Positions 33,447 to 41,915 of a DNA stretch of 64,000 nt are shown piece after piece. The stretch spans positions 3,677,304 through 3,741,303 of the forward strand of contig KB906767.1 of NCBI GenBank assembly GCA_000381625.1. Reading direction: 5' to 3'. The notes under the pieces were generated by a model, which had not been told where the DNA came from, did no database searches, and worked only from the letters and a program-made list of their open reading frames with translations. The first letter of the stretch is position 1. Every line of letters begins with the position of its first letter. Source of the stretch: Bryobacterales bacterium KBS 96 (GTDB taxonomy: Bacteria > Acidobacteriota > Terriglobia > Bryobacterales > Bryobacteraceae). Position numbers and translations under genes: made by a program.

Positions 33447-34427
33447 ATGCCCATTCTCCTTGGCGTTCTGGAGCGCCTGCGCTCCATTCCTGGTGTCACG
33501 ATTCGCCTGGAAGAACCACTTGCCCCTCATACTCGATTCGGTATCGGGGGGTGCGCGGCTGCGCTCTGTGAAGCGGCTGACCCCAGTGCTTTCGACGAAT
33601 TGTTCCATTTTGTTCGCGGGCAGCAAGTTCCTCACGTAGTGATTGCGGGAGGAACGAATCTCATCGTTTCCGACGACGGATTCGATGGGGCCGTTCTGCG
33701 CTTCACCGGCAACCGCATCACTATAAACGGGACGCGCATCCATGCCGAAGCCGGGGCCTCCTTACAATCCGTTGTGGACGCGAGCGTTGGCAGCGGTCTC
33801 AAGGGCATGCAAACCATGACTCGCATCCCGGGATCATTGGGCGCCGCAGTTTACGGAAATGCTGGAGCTTATGGCCATTCAATTCAGGAACGGGTCGAGC
33901 AGGTCGTCTTCACAGATGGTGGCGAGGAACGCATAGTGGATAACGCTGGCTGCGAGTTTCACTATCGCGAAAGCTTATTCAAGCGCCGCAAAGAATGGAT
34001 CGTTCTTTCCGCCGAGCTGAGTTTTGAACCGGGCGACACGATACAATTGCAGCGCGAGGCGGAGGAGATTCGGGCGATTCGGGACGCAAAATATCCGCCA
34101 ACAATGAGATGCGCCGGCAGCATCTTCAAAAACTGTTTATTCAACGAACTCCCGGCAGCCGTTCAGGTGCAGATTCCACAAAAACTGGTTCGCGAAGGCA
34201 AAGTGCCTTCGGCTTATTTCCTCGAACAAGTGGGGGCAAAAGGAATGCGTAGAGGCGACATCCAGGTTGCCGGGTACCACGCGAACCTGATCTACAATGA
34301 CGGAGCCGGCACGGCGGAAGATCTCATCACCGTGATCGAGGATCTGAAAAAGCGGGTTTTCGACCGCTTCGGCTTCGCCCTCGAGGAAGAGGTCCAGTAT
34401 GTCGGGTTCGAGCCGGTAACGGTATAA
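33447..34427 (+). CDS. murB: UDP-N-acetylenolpyruvoylglucosamine reductase
   Basis: 326 residues. FAD-binding motifs VVIAGGTNLIVSDDGFDGAVL and MTRIPGSLGAAVYGNAGAYG, and the catalytic SIFKN in MRCAGSIFKNC with the serine that protonates the intermediate. YRESLFKRRKEW and the C-terminal GDIQVAGYHANLIYNDGAGTAEDL complete the type IIb-like form, which lacks the Tyr loop of the E. coli enzyme. It reduces the enolpyruvyl group to give UDP-MurNAc in peptidoglycan synthesis. It is isolated here from other mur genes; an M20 peptidase gene starts three bases after its stop, so the two are probably cotranscribed. Confidence 0.95.
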   Translation: MPILLGVLERLRSIPGVTIRLEEPLAPHTRFGIGGCAAALCEAADPSAFDELFHFVRGQQVPHVVIAGGTNLIVSDDGFDGAVLRFTGNRITINGTRIHAEAGASLQSVVDASVGSGLKGMQTMTRIPGSLGAAVYGNAGAYGHSIQERVEQVVFTDGGEERIVDNAGCEFHYRESLFKRRKEWIVLSAELSFEPGDTIQLQREAEEIRAIRDAKYPPTMRCAGSIFKNCLFNELPAAVQVQIPQKLVREGKVPSAYFLEQVGAKGMRRGDIQVAGYHANLIYNDGAGTAEDLITVIEDLKKRVFDRFGFALEEEVQYVGFEPVTV

Positions 34428-34430
34428 CCG

Positions 34431-35819
34431 GTGATTATCCGGTTCTCTACATTTATGTGGCTCCTACTTCTCGGCGTATTCGCGGCTCGTGCTGGATTAT
34501 GTTTGGAGCCAGCCGAACAGCTCGCCCGGGACATTCTCGAGCAGTTGGTCGATGTCAATACCGCCGATTCCGCGGCAAACGTAACCGCAGCTTCCGAGGC
34601 CATGGCGAAACGCTTGCGCGACGCCGGCTTCCCGGATGCCGACATCCACGTGGATGGGGACGATCCACGTTTTAAAAACCTGGTTGTGCGCTATCGCGGC
34701 TCCGACACGGCAAAGCCCATGCTGCTGGTCGCGCACCTGGATGTCGTCGAGGCGCTGCGTTCGGACTGGAGCCTCGACCCGTTTCATTTCCTCGAAAAGG
34801 ACGGCTATTTCTATGGCCGCGGAACCGTGGACGACAAGGCCGAAGCAGCCTGCTGGATCGCCAACCTGATTCGCTATAAACAAGAAGGTTTCGTGCCCTC
34901 CGGCGATATCATCGTCGCCCTCACTTCCGGCGAAGAGAGCGGAGAGCACAACGGCGTTGAATGGCTGGTGCGGAATCACCGTGATTGGATCGACGCCGGC
35001 CTGGCGCTCAACGAAGGCGGCGACGGAGCCATTCGGAACGGGCAGAAGGTCGCAAACTACGTGCAAGCCAGTGAAAAGATCTACTACTCAGTCGAACTGA
35101 AAGCTACCAACCCCGGCGGCCATAGCTCGGTTCCACGGAATGACAACGCGATCTATGAACTCGCGGGCGCGTTGCTGCGAGTCTCTCGTCACCAGTTCCC
35201 GGCCGAGTTGAATCCCGTGACGCAAACCTACTTCGAGCGCACGGGGAAAATCGGAAAGGGGAAAATCGCGGCGGCGATGCGTAAGATAGCGAAGCATCCG
35301 CACAACCGCCGAGCGATTAAAACGCTTTCGGCCGATGCGCACGAAAATGCGATGCTGCGAACCACGTGCGTGGCGACGCGCCTCGCCGCCGGTCATGCCG
35401 ACAACGCGCTGCCGCAGACTGCAACTGCGCTGGTCAATTGCCGCATCTTGCCCGAGGACAAGCCAGACGAAGTGTTGCGGTCCCTTCGCGAAGTGGTGAA
35501 CGATCCGAAGGTCGAGGTCACGGCGGTGACCAAGCCACGCATCGCCCCGGCCTCTCCGTTGACGCCCGAATTCATGCAGGCCGTCGAACAGACGACGAAC
35601 GAGATCTGGCCGGGCGTGCCCGTCATTCCAACGATGTCGACGGGCGCAACCGATGGCCGTGCACTGCGCGAAATCGGCATTCCATGCTATGGGCTCTCCG
35701 GGTTTTTCCTGGATGAAGACGACAATCGCGAACACGGCCGCGACGAGCGCATCCCGGTTCAATCCTTCTTTGACGGTCAAAAATTCCTGTATCTGCTGGT
35801 CAAGCGCCTATCGAGTTGA
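34431..35819 (+). CDS. Exported M20 family metallopeptidase
   Basis: 462 residues from GTG 34431, with a signal peptide (FMWLLLLGVFAARAGLCLEP). The di-zinc site is assembled from VAHLDVVE (His, Asp), GRGTVDDKAEA (Asp), TSGEESGEHNG (Glu pair), and EHGRDERIP near the C-terminus (His). The dimerisation or lid domain lies between (KATNPGGHSSVPRNDNAIYE). The family includes carboxypeptidases, dipeptidases and aminoacylases; an exported member most likely trims peptides in the periplasm. It follows murB by three bases. Confidence 0.92.
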   Translation: MIIRFSTFMWLLLLGVFAARAGLCLEPAEQLARDILEQLVDVNTADSAANVTAASEAMAKRLRDAGFPDADIHVDGDDPRFKNLVVRYRGSDTAKPMLLVAHLDVVEALRSDWSLDPFHFLEKDGYFYGRGTVDDKAEAACWIANLIRYKQEGFVPSGDIIVALTSGEESGEHNGVEWLVRNHRDWIDAGLALNEGGDGAIRNGQKVANYVQASEKIYYSVELKATNPGGHSSVPRNDNAIYELAGALLRVSRHQFPAELNPVTQTYFERTGKIGKGKIAAAMRKIAKHPHNRRAIKTLSADAHENAMLRTTCVATRLAAGHADNALPQTATALVNCRILPEDKPDEVLRSLREVVNDPKVEVTAVTKPRIAPASPLTPEFMQAVEQTTNEIWPGVPVIPTMSTGATDGRALREIGIPCYGLSGFFLDEDDNREHGRDERIPVQSFFDGQKFLYLLVKRLSS

Positions 35820-35885
35820 CCGGCCGATGCCCGCGTTGGTCGCGACTTTTCCTAATGTGGCAAGCTTTTGCCGCCGATCAAATTG

Positions 35886-36917
35886 ATGTCGATGTACGCT
35901 CTTGCTACCGGCGAAATGATGGCTTCTACAATTCAGGCCGCTCCTGCATGGCGCACACTCCTTGTGGGTTCCAGCCCGGCCATGTTGCAGGTCGTTGAAC
36001 TTATCTCGCTCATTGCCGCCCGGCGGAGCAACGTCCTGATCGTCGGCGAAACCGGAACCGGCAAGGAGATGGTCGCCCGCGCCATCCACCTTGCCAGCCC
36101 TCGTTCCTGCCAGCAACTGGTGCCCGTTAACTGTGCCGCGATTCCGAAGGATTTGCTGGAAGCCGAGTTGTTCGGCCATGTCAAAGGTGCGTTTACCGGG
36201 GCAACCGGGGCTCGCGCCGGCCGTTTCGAGCAAGCCCACGGCGGCACTCTGTTCCTGGATGAAATTGGCGACATGCCGCTCGACCTTCAGGCAAAGCTGC
36301 TCCGGGCGTTACAGGAGCGCGAGTTCCAGCGCGTCGGCAGCTCCGAAACCATCAAGGTGGATGTGCGCGTGATTGCCGCAACCAACGCCAATCTGCTCGA
36401 ACGAGTAAAGCAGGGCAAATTCCGGGAAGACCTTTACTACCGTCTGCACGTCGTGCCCATCAGAATTCCGCCTCTTCGCGAGCGGAAAGAGGATATCCCG
36501 CAGCTGGCCGGGCACTTCGCCCAAAAGATTGCCCGGAACGAGGGACTTACTCCCAAAAACATCGGAACGGAGACCATTCCGCATCTGCTCTCTTATCATT
36601 GGCCAGGCAACGTGCGCCAGCTCGAGAACGCTGTCGAAATGGCCATCATTCTTTCAAGAGCACGGACAGAACTGATGCCGGACGATTTCCCCTTGCCTGA
36701 AGACAATGCCCTCCAGGTGAAGATGACCGAAGACCAGCTAGTGTGCCTCCCGGAGGAGGGCCTGGATTTTGAAGCGGTTATTGGCCGGATTGAACTCAAC
36801 TTGCTGGAGCAGGCGCTGCATCGGGCGAACGGCAATAAAAAAATCGCCGCCGACATACTGCGTCTCAAGAGAACGACGCTCGCGGCAAAACTCAAGACGC
36901 TGGACCCCGCGCATTAA
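35886..36917 (+). CDS. Sigma-54-dependent transcriptional activator without receiver domain
   Basis: 343 residues from ATG 35886. It has no N-terminal receiver, GAF or PAS domain. The AAA+ part starts almost at once: Walker A GETGTGKE, the sigma-54 contact loop GAFTGA in VKGAFTGATGARAG, Walker B GGTLFLDEIGDMP, and the R-finger region FREDLYYRLHVVPIRIPPLRER. A Fis-type helix-turn-helix closes it (LEQALHRANGNKKIAADILRLKRTTLAAKL). Regulators of this PspF-like architecture are controlled by a partner protein instead of by phosphorylation. No recognisable target promoter is beside it. Confidence 0.92.
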   Translation: MSMYALATGEMMASTIQAAPAWRTLLVGSSPAMLQVVELISLIAARRSNVLIVGETGTGKEMVARAIHLASPRSCQQLVPVNCAAIPKDLLEAELFGHVKGAFTGATGARAGRFEQAHGGTLFLDEIGDMPLDLQAKLLRALQEREFQRVGSSETIKVDVRVIAATNANLLERVKQGKFREDLYYRLHVVPIRIPPLRERKEDIPQLAGHFAQKIARNEGLTPKNIGTETIPHLLSYHWPGNVRQLENAVEMAIILSRARTELMPDDFPLPEDNALQVKMTEDQLVCLPEEGLDFEAVIGRIELNLLEQALHRANGNKKIAADILRLKRTTLAAKLKTLDPAH

Positions 36918-36963
36918 TTTCAGCTTGCCTCCACTCAGAGCCGCCTTGCGTCAGCAAGCGGGT

Positions 36964-37971
36964 TCAGGAAACCGTGCGTCGAACCGGCGATGCCTTCGAC
37001 GAAATCGTCTCCACGCTCGAAGCGCTAACCGGCGGCACTGTATTCGGAACCTTGCTCAATATACTCGGCGGTTTCCGGAAGAGGCCTTGAGAAACGGCGC
37101 TGGCAATAGCCCGGACGCTTCGCCAACTGAACCGATGAGCAACGAGAAAGTGCATGGTTATGGCGGCAGTATGCATGAGGAAAACGAAGTCCTCGCTCCT
37201 GCTGTAGGCGCCGCTGACACGAATCATCCAGATGGTGTTACGAACGTGGTAAAAGAAGCGAGCCGGCGGCGTCTGGTGCGGCAGCACGGCAGGATTGGTT
37301 TTGTGCCGGACCACGCTTGCGAGCACCATGGCGCCGAATTCGCGTTTCAGAACGCGGCCGGTGTACTCAATATCGTCGGCATAGATAAAATAACCTCCGA
37401 CCGGAAAGCCGTACGTTTCCACGGCCGCGCGGCTGATCATCGGAGCCACGAACGTAACATTGCGAATGGGCAGTGAACCTGTCGCGGCGACCGCCACCAA
37501 TCTCTCCGGCGGTTCATTTTTGCCCCATGGGCTGTTGACGCGAAAACGGGGCAGATTACAGATGTTGTTGGGCTCGGCCCAGTACTCGACGCGGCTGGCA
37601 AGAACGGCCGGATTCCAACGGGCCAGAGAGCGCGACGCGGCAAGCAATTCTTCAAGCGCCGTCGGAGTGGGGATCGTGTCGTCGTCCATCAACCAGAACC
37701 AATCGCAGTCGAGATGGGAGTAGGCCAACCGCATGCCGATTTCAAATCCGCCGGCGCCGCCGAGGTTCTCATCGAGCCGCTGATACCAGATGGATGGCTC
37801 GTTCAGTAAGCCGGCCTGCGCGAGAAGTTCGGGCGTGCCGTCCGTTGCCGCATTATCGATGACGAGAATGCGTTCCGGCGCAAGCGTCTGGCTGAGGAGA
37901 GCTTCCAGACACTCGACGAGAAGGGCTTTGCGATTGTAGGTAACGACGACAACTGCGACGCGCTCAGCCAC
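36964..37971 (-). CDS. Family 2 glycosyltransferase, galactofuranosyltransferase-like
   Basis: 335 residues from a GTG at 37971 that overlaps the glf stop by 8 bases. GT-A fold: VAVVVVTYNRKALLVECL, VIDNAATDGT, the nucleotide and metal motif DDD (96-98) in FWLMDDDTIP, and ENLGGAGGFEIGM, a block found in GlfT1-like enzymes that use UDP-galactofuranose. The C-terminal region (FYHVRNTIWMIRVSG and after) is helical and amphipathic. The gene is coupled to glf, which makes UDP-Galf, so a Galf transferase for a surface polysaccharide is the best reading; the acceptor is not known. Confidence 0.88.
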   Translation of the reverse strand: MAERVAVVVVTYNRKALLVECLEALLSQTLAPERILVIDNAATDGTPELLAQAGLLNEPSIWYQRLDENLGGAGGFEIGMRLAYSHLDCDWFWLMDDDTIPTPTALEELLAASRSLARWNPAVLASRVEYWAEPNNICNLPRFRVNSPWGKNEPPERLVAVAATGSLPIRNVTFVAPMISRAAVETYGFPVGGYFIYADDIEYTGRVLKREFGAMVLASVVRHKTNPAVLPHQTPPARFFYHVRNTIWMIRVSGAYSRSEDFVFLMHTAAITMHFLVAHRFSWRSVRAIASAVSQGLFRKPPSILSKVPNTVPPVSASSVETISSKASPVRRTVS

Positions 37972-39082
37972 GTACGGTTTCTCCTTTCGCCGCTTCAACC
38001 AGCGGCTCAACGGCTTTAAGCGCGGCGGCGACCACTTGATCCATATTGTAATAGCGATACTGCGCCAGGCGGCCGACGAATGTCGTGTCCGGCTCTGCAT
38101 CGGCGAGGGCTTTGTAACGCTGGTAAAGAGCTTCGTTGTCCGGGCGCGGAATGGGATAGTAAGGATCGCCTTCGGCTCGTGGAAACTCGCGCACAATCGA
38201 CGTTCCGGAGTGCTCCTGGGCGGTTAAATATTTAAATTCGGTGATACGCGTGTAGGCGTGCCGGTTCGGATAATTCACGGTGCCGACAGGCTGATGCCTT
38301 CGAACACCGGGCAAATGTTCATGCTCGAAGTGAAGAGAGCGATAGGGTAGATGTCCGTAGCAGTGCTTGAAGTACGCGTCGACCGGCCCGGTATAAACGG
38401 TGTGCTTTCTCCTGACCCGGTCGCACATGGATTCGAAATCGATGCCGACTTCAACCGTGATATTCGGATGATCCAACATTCGCTCGAACATACGGGTATA
38501 GCCTTCCTTTGGCATGTTCTGAAACTTATCGCTGAAGTAACGGTCGTCGCGATTGGTCCGGACCGGGATGCGCGCGGCCACGTTGCCGGCAAGCTCGCTG
38601 AGATCGAGCCCCCACTGCTTTTTGGTGTAGCCCCGGAAGAATTTGTCGCACAGATCGCGGCCAACGGAATTCAGCACAACATCTTCGCTGGTCCGGACGG
38701 GCTGGCGCGATTCGCGCACGGATTCGAGATATTCGGCGACGCCCGCTTCATCCAGATGCAAGCCGTATAGGCGGTTGATGGTGTCTTGATTGATGGGAAT
38801 AGGCAGGAGTTCTTCATTCACCTCGGCGAGGACCCGATGCTCGTATGGAATCCATTCGGTGAATCGGGACAGATACTGCGCGACCTTGTCGGAATTGGTG
38901 TGGAAGATATGAGGACCGTAACGGTGAATCAGCACGCCGTGCCGGTCCGGCTCATCGAAGGCGTTCCCGGCAATATGCTCGCGGCGATCGATGACCAGAA
39001 CGGAATATCCTGCATCGGCCAGACATTGAGCCGTAACGCTTCCGCTAAATCCGGCGCCAACAACTAATACGTCAAATTTCAT
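37964..39082 (-). CDS. glf: UDP-galactopyranose mutase
   Basis: 372 residues. The FAD site is VVGAGFSGSVTAQCLADAGYSV followed by DRREHIAGNAFD; RYGPHIFHTNSDKVAQYLSRF, FFRGYTKKQWGLDLSEL and RTNRDDRYFSDKFQNMPKEGY are the usual Glf blocks with the substrate-binding Arg and Trp residues. It interconverts UDP-galactopyranose and UDP-galactofuranose. ATGA overlap with the flippase gene and an 8-base overlap with the transferase gene put all three in one transcript, a galactofuranose-polymer module. Confidence 0.95.
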   Translation of the reverse strand: MKFDVLVVGAGFSGSVTAQCLADAGYSVLVIDRREHIAGNAFDEPDRHGVLIHRYGPHIFHTNSDKVAQYLSRFTEWIPYEHRVLAEVNEELLPIPINQDTINRLYGLHLDEAGVAEYLESVRESRQPVRTSEDVVLNSVGRDLCDKFFRGYTKKQWGLDLSELAGNVAARIPVRTNRDDRYFSDKFQNMPKEGYTRMFERMLDHPNITVEVGIDFESMCDRVRRKHTVYTGPVDAYFKHCYGHLPYRSLHFEHEHLPGVRRHQPVGTVNYPNRHAYTRITEFKYLTAQEHSGTSIVREFPRAEGDPYYPIPRPDNEALYQRYKALADAEPDTTFVGRLAQYRYYNMDQVVAAALKAVEPLVEAAKGETVRG

Positions 39083-40428
39083 AAAGTTTCACTCCGGGTT
39101 GTGGCAGAGGACGAGAACAAAATGCCCACACTGCGCAATTTCCAAAACATGGCGACCGTGACGAAAGTTTCGGTCATCAGCACGGCAGCGGCAGCTCCGG
39201 CCGCGCCATAGAACATCGCCAGGGGAATGGTCAACAGCAGGTTCAGCGCGGCGGAACTGGAAACTATGCGATTAAATTCTTTATTCATTCCAAAGGTGAG
39301 CATGGTTTGCACACCGAAAACATTGCTCAGGCCAATGACCAGGGGCAGCATCGCCATCCAACGCAGAGGCAAAATGGAGCCATTGAATTGATGGCCCAGA
39401 ACGATGTGGCTGATGAGCGGCGCCCCGGCGAGGAAGGCGAGCGAGATGCCGGCGGACAGCAAGCCGATCCAGACTAGGCTTTTGCGAATGAGGTTCATCG
39501 CAGCCTCCTTCGATTCCACAGCCAGCGAATTCAGGTGTGGATAGAGCGCCTGCGTGACGGGCGACATTAGGTTGCCCGCAGCTTTGGTAATGCGATCGGC
39601 CGCTCCGAAATAACCAACCTGGACCGGACCGCTGACAAACCCGAGCACCAGGGTATTGGTGGACGTATACACAAGGATGGCCGCCATCGAAATGAACACG
39701 TGCCAGCCTTCACGCAACGAATCGAGAACGTCGCGCCAGCTCGGACGGTACCAGCGCAGGGGAGTAATGCGCCACATGAGCGGGATACCGATTAAGCCAG
39801 CAACCACGTAGATGCTCGACTGAATGAGCGCCGCGCGCACGAACTGATCGCTCTTGGTCACCAAAACGAACACGGCCGGAATCAGCATCAGTTTTGCGCC
39901 GGCCTGCGCGATCGTGATGGCTTTCATTTCCTCCATTCCCTGGAAAAACCACATTGGAAAGATGACGTTCCCAAGCACGATTCCCGAACAAGCAATAAAC
40001 AGGCCCGCGTGCTCGCGGAACGTGGGCACGATCAGCAGGAGGATACCCAGGACGGTGAAGCAGCAAATCATCAGCAACACTTTCGCTGCCATGGTGGACC
40101 AGAAAATCTTTGCTAACGCGTCACGATCGTCGCGGTGCCTTGCCACAAGCCTGGTGGCGCTGAGATTGAAGCCGTAATCTGTAATGGAATTGGCATATTG
40201 GAGGGTCGCCTGAGCGAATACCAGCAAGCCGTAGTGTGCCGGTCCCAACACTCTGACGAGATACGGCACCACCGCAACCGGAAGCGTATAGTTCAGAAGC
40301 TGAAGAATGGAAAGAGCGGCGATATTCTTTCGCAGCCGCTGGGAGTGTCCCGACGGCTCGTTCTTAGCCGGGCCATCCTCGGGAGCGGGTGGTGCGGAGC
40401 CTGTAGCGAGTGACTGGTTCGGCATCAA
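39079..40428 (-). CDS. Wzx-like polysaccharide flippase
   Basis: 449 residues with about twelve to fourteen membrane helices, beginning after a charged Pro-rich N-terminus (TGSAPPAPEDGPAKNEPSGH). RKNIAALSILQLLNYTLPVAVVP, VLGPAHYGLLVFAQATLQY and DYGFNLSATRLVARHRDD are the RfbX/Wzx (MOP superfamily) signatures. It should flip lipid-linked repeat units containing galactofuranose to the periplasm. It is the first gene of the three-gene unit. The DNA upstream holds a perfect 10-base inverted repeat (40463-40509) in the likely leader. Confidence 0.9.
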   Translation of the reverse strand: MMPNQSLATGSAPPAPEDGPAKNEPSGHSQRLRKNIAALSILQLLNYTLPVAVVPYLVRVLGPAHYGLLVFAQATLQYANSITDYGFNLSATRLVARHRDDRDALAKIFWSTMAAKVLLMICCFTVLGILLLIVPTFREHAGLFIACSGIVLGNVIFPMWFFQGMEEMKAITIAQAGAKLMLIPAVFVLVTKSDQFVRAALIQSSIYVVAGLIGIPLMWRITPLRWYRPSWRDVLDSLREGWHVFISMAAILVYTSTNTLVLGFVSGPVQVGYFGAADRITKAAGNLMSPVTQALYPHLNSLAVESKEAAMNLIRKSLVWIGLLSAGISLAFLAGAPLISHIVLGHQFNGSILPLRWMAMLPLVIGLSNVFGVQTMLTFGMNKEFNRIVSSSAALNLLLTIPLAMFYGAAGAAAAVLMTETFVTVAMFWKLRSVGILFSSSATTRSETL

Positions 40429-40866
40429 AGGTTCAGCTTCAGTCGGACAATGCGTCGCGCTATAAATCGCCTGGTTCGCCGCTGCTGCGGGTAACAGAAA
40501 GGCGATTTAGCGAGCCTGCGCAGTCAGGTATTTAACCTCACTCCGCTCGCGTGATTGGTTGGAAGATTGATAGCGATCCATTTCTTCCCGGGAAACTGGG
40601 GCGTCATGCATACGGCGCCTTTAACTCGATAAGAATGCACATCGGGCGAACAAAACCAGAACACTCGAACCGAATAAGTGCCGACCCGGCGCCGGCCCCG
40701 ATGATCGGTTCTCTATCAGTTTAGCTGAACATCGATTTCCGGCACTCTTCGCGGCGTACCGGAACTGGTGGGCCTTTGCATGGCATGCGATATAAGTGGC
40801 GGCGCTGGAGCACGGCCCAATTAAAGAATTAAGATCGAGAGTGCGAAAGGCGCAAGAAAGGAAAAT
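40429..40866. other. Divergent intergenic region with a long-stem hairpin
   Basis: 438 bases between the flippase gene (minus) and the quinone reductase gene (plus). No coding sequence is supported. TAAATCGCCT (40463-40472) and AGGCGATTTA (40500-40509) form a perfect 10-base inverted repeat about 35 bases from the flippase start. A TATAAG box at 40790-40795 and AAGGAAAA just before 40867 suggest the plus-strand promoter and ribosome site, without a convincing -35. Confidence 0.5.
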
Positions 40867-41841
40867 ATGAAAGCTGCCTTTATTGAAAAGGTCGGACCAC
40901 CCGACGCCATCCGGTTCGGGGATCTCCCAATGCCGGAGATCGGGCCGCACGACATTCTGGTAAAGGTGGCGGCTGTGACGGTCAACCCCATCGACACTTA
41001 TATCCGGAGCGGCTCGTTCGAGACGCATCCGCAGTTCCCGTTTATTATTGGGCGTGACATGACCGGACAAGTGATCGAAACGGGAAAGTCCGTGACTCGA
41101 TTTCGTACTGGGGACTGGGTCTGGTCGAATAATCAGGGCTATGCGGGGCGACAAGGCACGTTTTCAGAGTACTGCCGTATTCAAGAGAACCTGCTCTATC
41201 CTCTACCCAGGGGCGCCGACCCGCTCGAGACCGTCGCGGCCGTCCACTCCGCTTTGACGGCTGTAATTGGCCTGCGGTTCAAAGCGGCGCTGCGGCCGGG
41301 GGAAACCCTCTTCGTGAACGGAGGCGACGGCAATGTCGGAACCGCTGTTTTGCAAATCGCGAAAAACCTGGGGGCGCGAGTAGCGGTCACCTCGGCCAAT
41401 GAAGCGAAGGCCAGATGGTGCAAAGAACTGGGCGCCGACTCGGTAATCAATTACAAGACCGAGGACGTGTCGAAGGCGATTCGCGAGTTTGCTCCCGGCG
41501 GCGTGGACGTTTACTGGGACGCCACCGGACGGCTGGATGCGCGCCGCGCGGTCGATGCGGTAGCGCAACGGGGCCGCATTGTGGTCATGGCCGGCCGCTC
41601 GCATGACACTGTTCTGCCGGCAGGAAGCTTCTATATCCGAAACTGCACCTTGTACGGATTTACCGTGACTGATGCAACTGTCGAAGAATTAGCCGAGTAT
41701 GCATCTGAGATCGGGAAATGGCTGACCCGCGGCGCTCTCCGGGTCAAGATAGCCAGCCGGCTTCCTTTATCGGAAGCCGCTGAAGCGCATCGCCTGGTTG
41801 AAAGCGGTAGTTTGTTCGGCAAGGTTGTGTTGCAACCATAG
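40867..41841 (+). CDS. NADPH:quinone reductase-like MDR oxidoreductase
   Basis: 324 residues. It is a zinc-free medium-chain dehydrogenase: FGDLPMPEIGPHDILVKVAAVTVNPIDTYIRSG, then FIIGRDMTGQV, the nucleotide site VNGGDGNVGTAVLQIAKNLGARVAVT, and ADSVINYKTEDVSKAI. The Ala-x-Gly-x-x-Gly site prefers NADPH. No Cys ligands for structural zinc are seen. It probably reduces quinones or alpha,beta-enones. It stands alone; the TonB receptor gene beyond it converges on it. Confidence 0.92.
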   Translation: MKAAFIEKVGPPDAIRFGDLPMPEIGPHDILVKVAAVTVNPIDTYIRSGSFETHPQFPFIIGRDMTGQVIETGKSVTRFRTGDWVWSNNQGYAGRQGTFSEYCRIQENLLYPLPRGADPLETVAAVHSALTAVIGLRFKAALRPGETLFVNGGDGNVGTAVLQIAKNLGARVAVTSANEAKARWCKELGADSVINYKTEDVSKAIREFAPGGVDVYWDATGRLDARRAVDAVAQRGRIVVMAGRSHDTVLPAGSFYIRNCTLYGFTVTDATVEELAEYASEIGKWLTRGALRVKIASRLPLSEAAEAHRLVESGSLFGKVVLQP

Positions 41842-41843
41842 CG

Positions 41844-41883
41844 AAATTCGTCGTCTGTTGTAGGGCGCGGTATGCCACGCCCA
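41844..41883. repeat. Short TCTGTTGTAGGG hairpin repeat, copy A
   Basis: AAATTC then TCTGTTGTAGGG (41854-41865), followed by a stem GGGCG (41863-41867) with CGCCC (41878-41882). The same layout occurs at 49480-49519. Confidence 0.75.
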
Positions 41884-41915
41884 TGAACTCCTTCGCGAAT
41901 CGACAATGCTGCCGA

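Noticed and set aside
40621-41154. Minus-strand open frame upstream of and inside the quinone reductase gene
   Set aside because: It overlaps the start of a well-supported gene on the other strand and has no family features.
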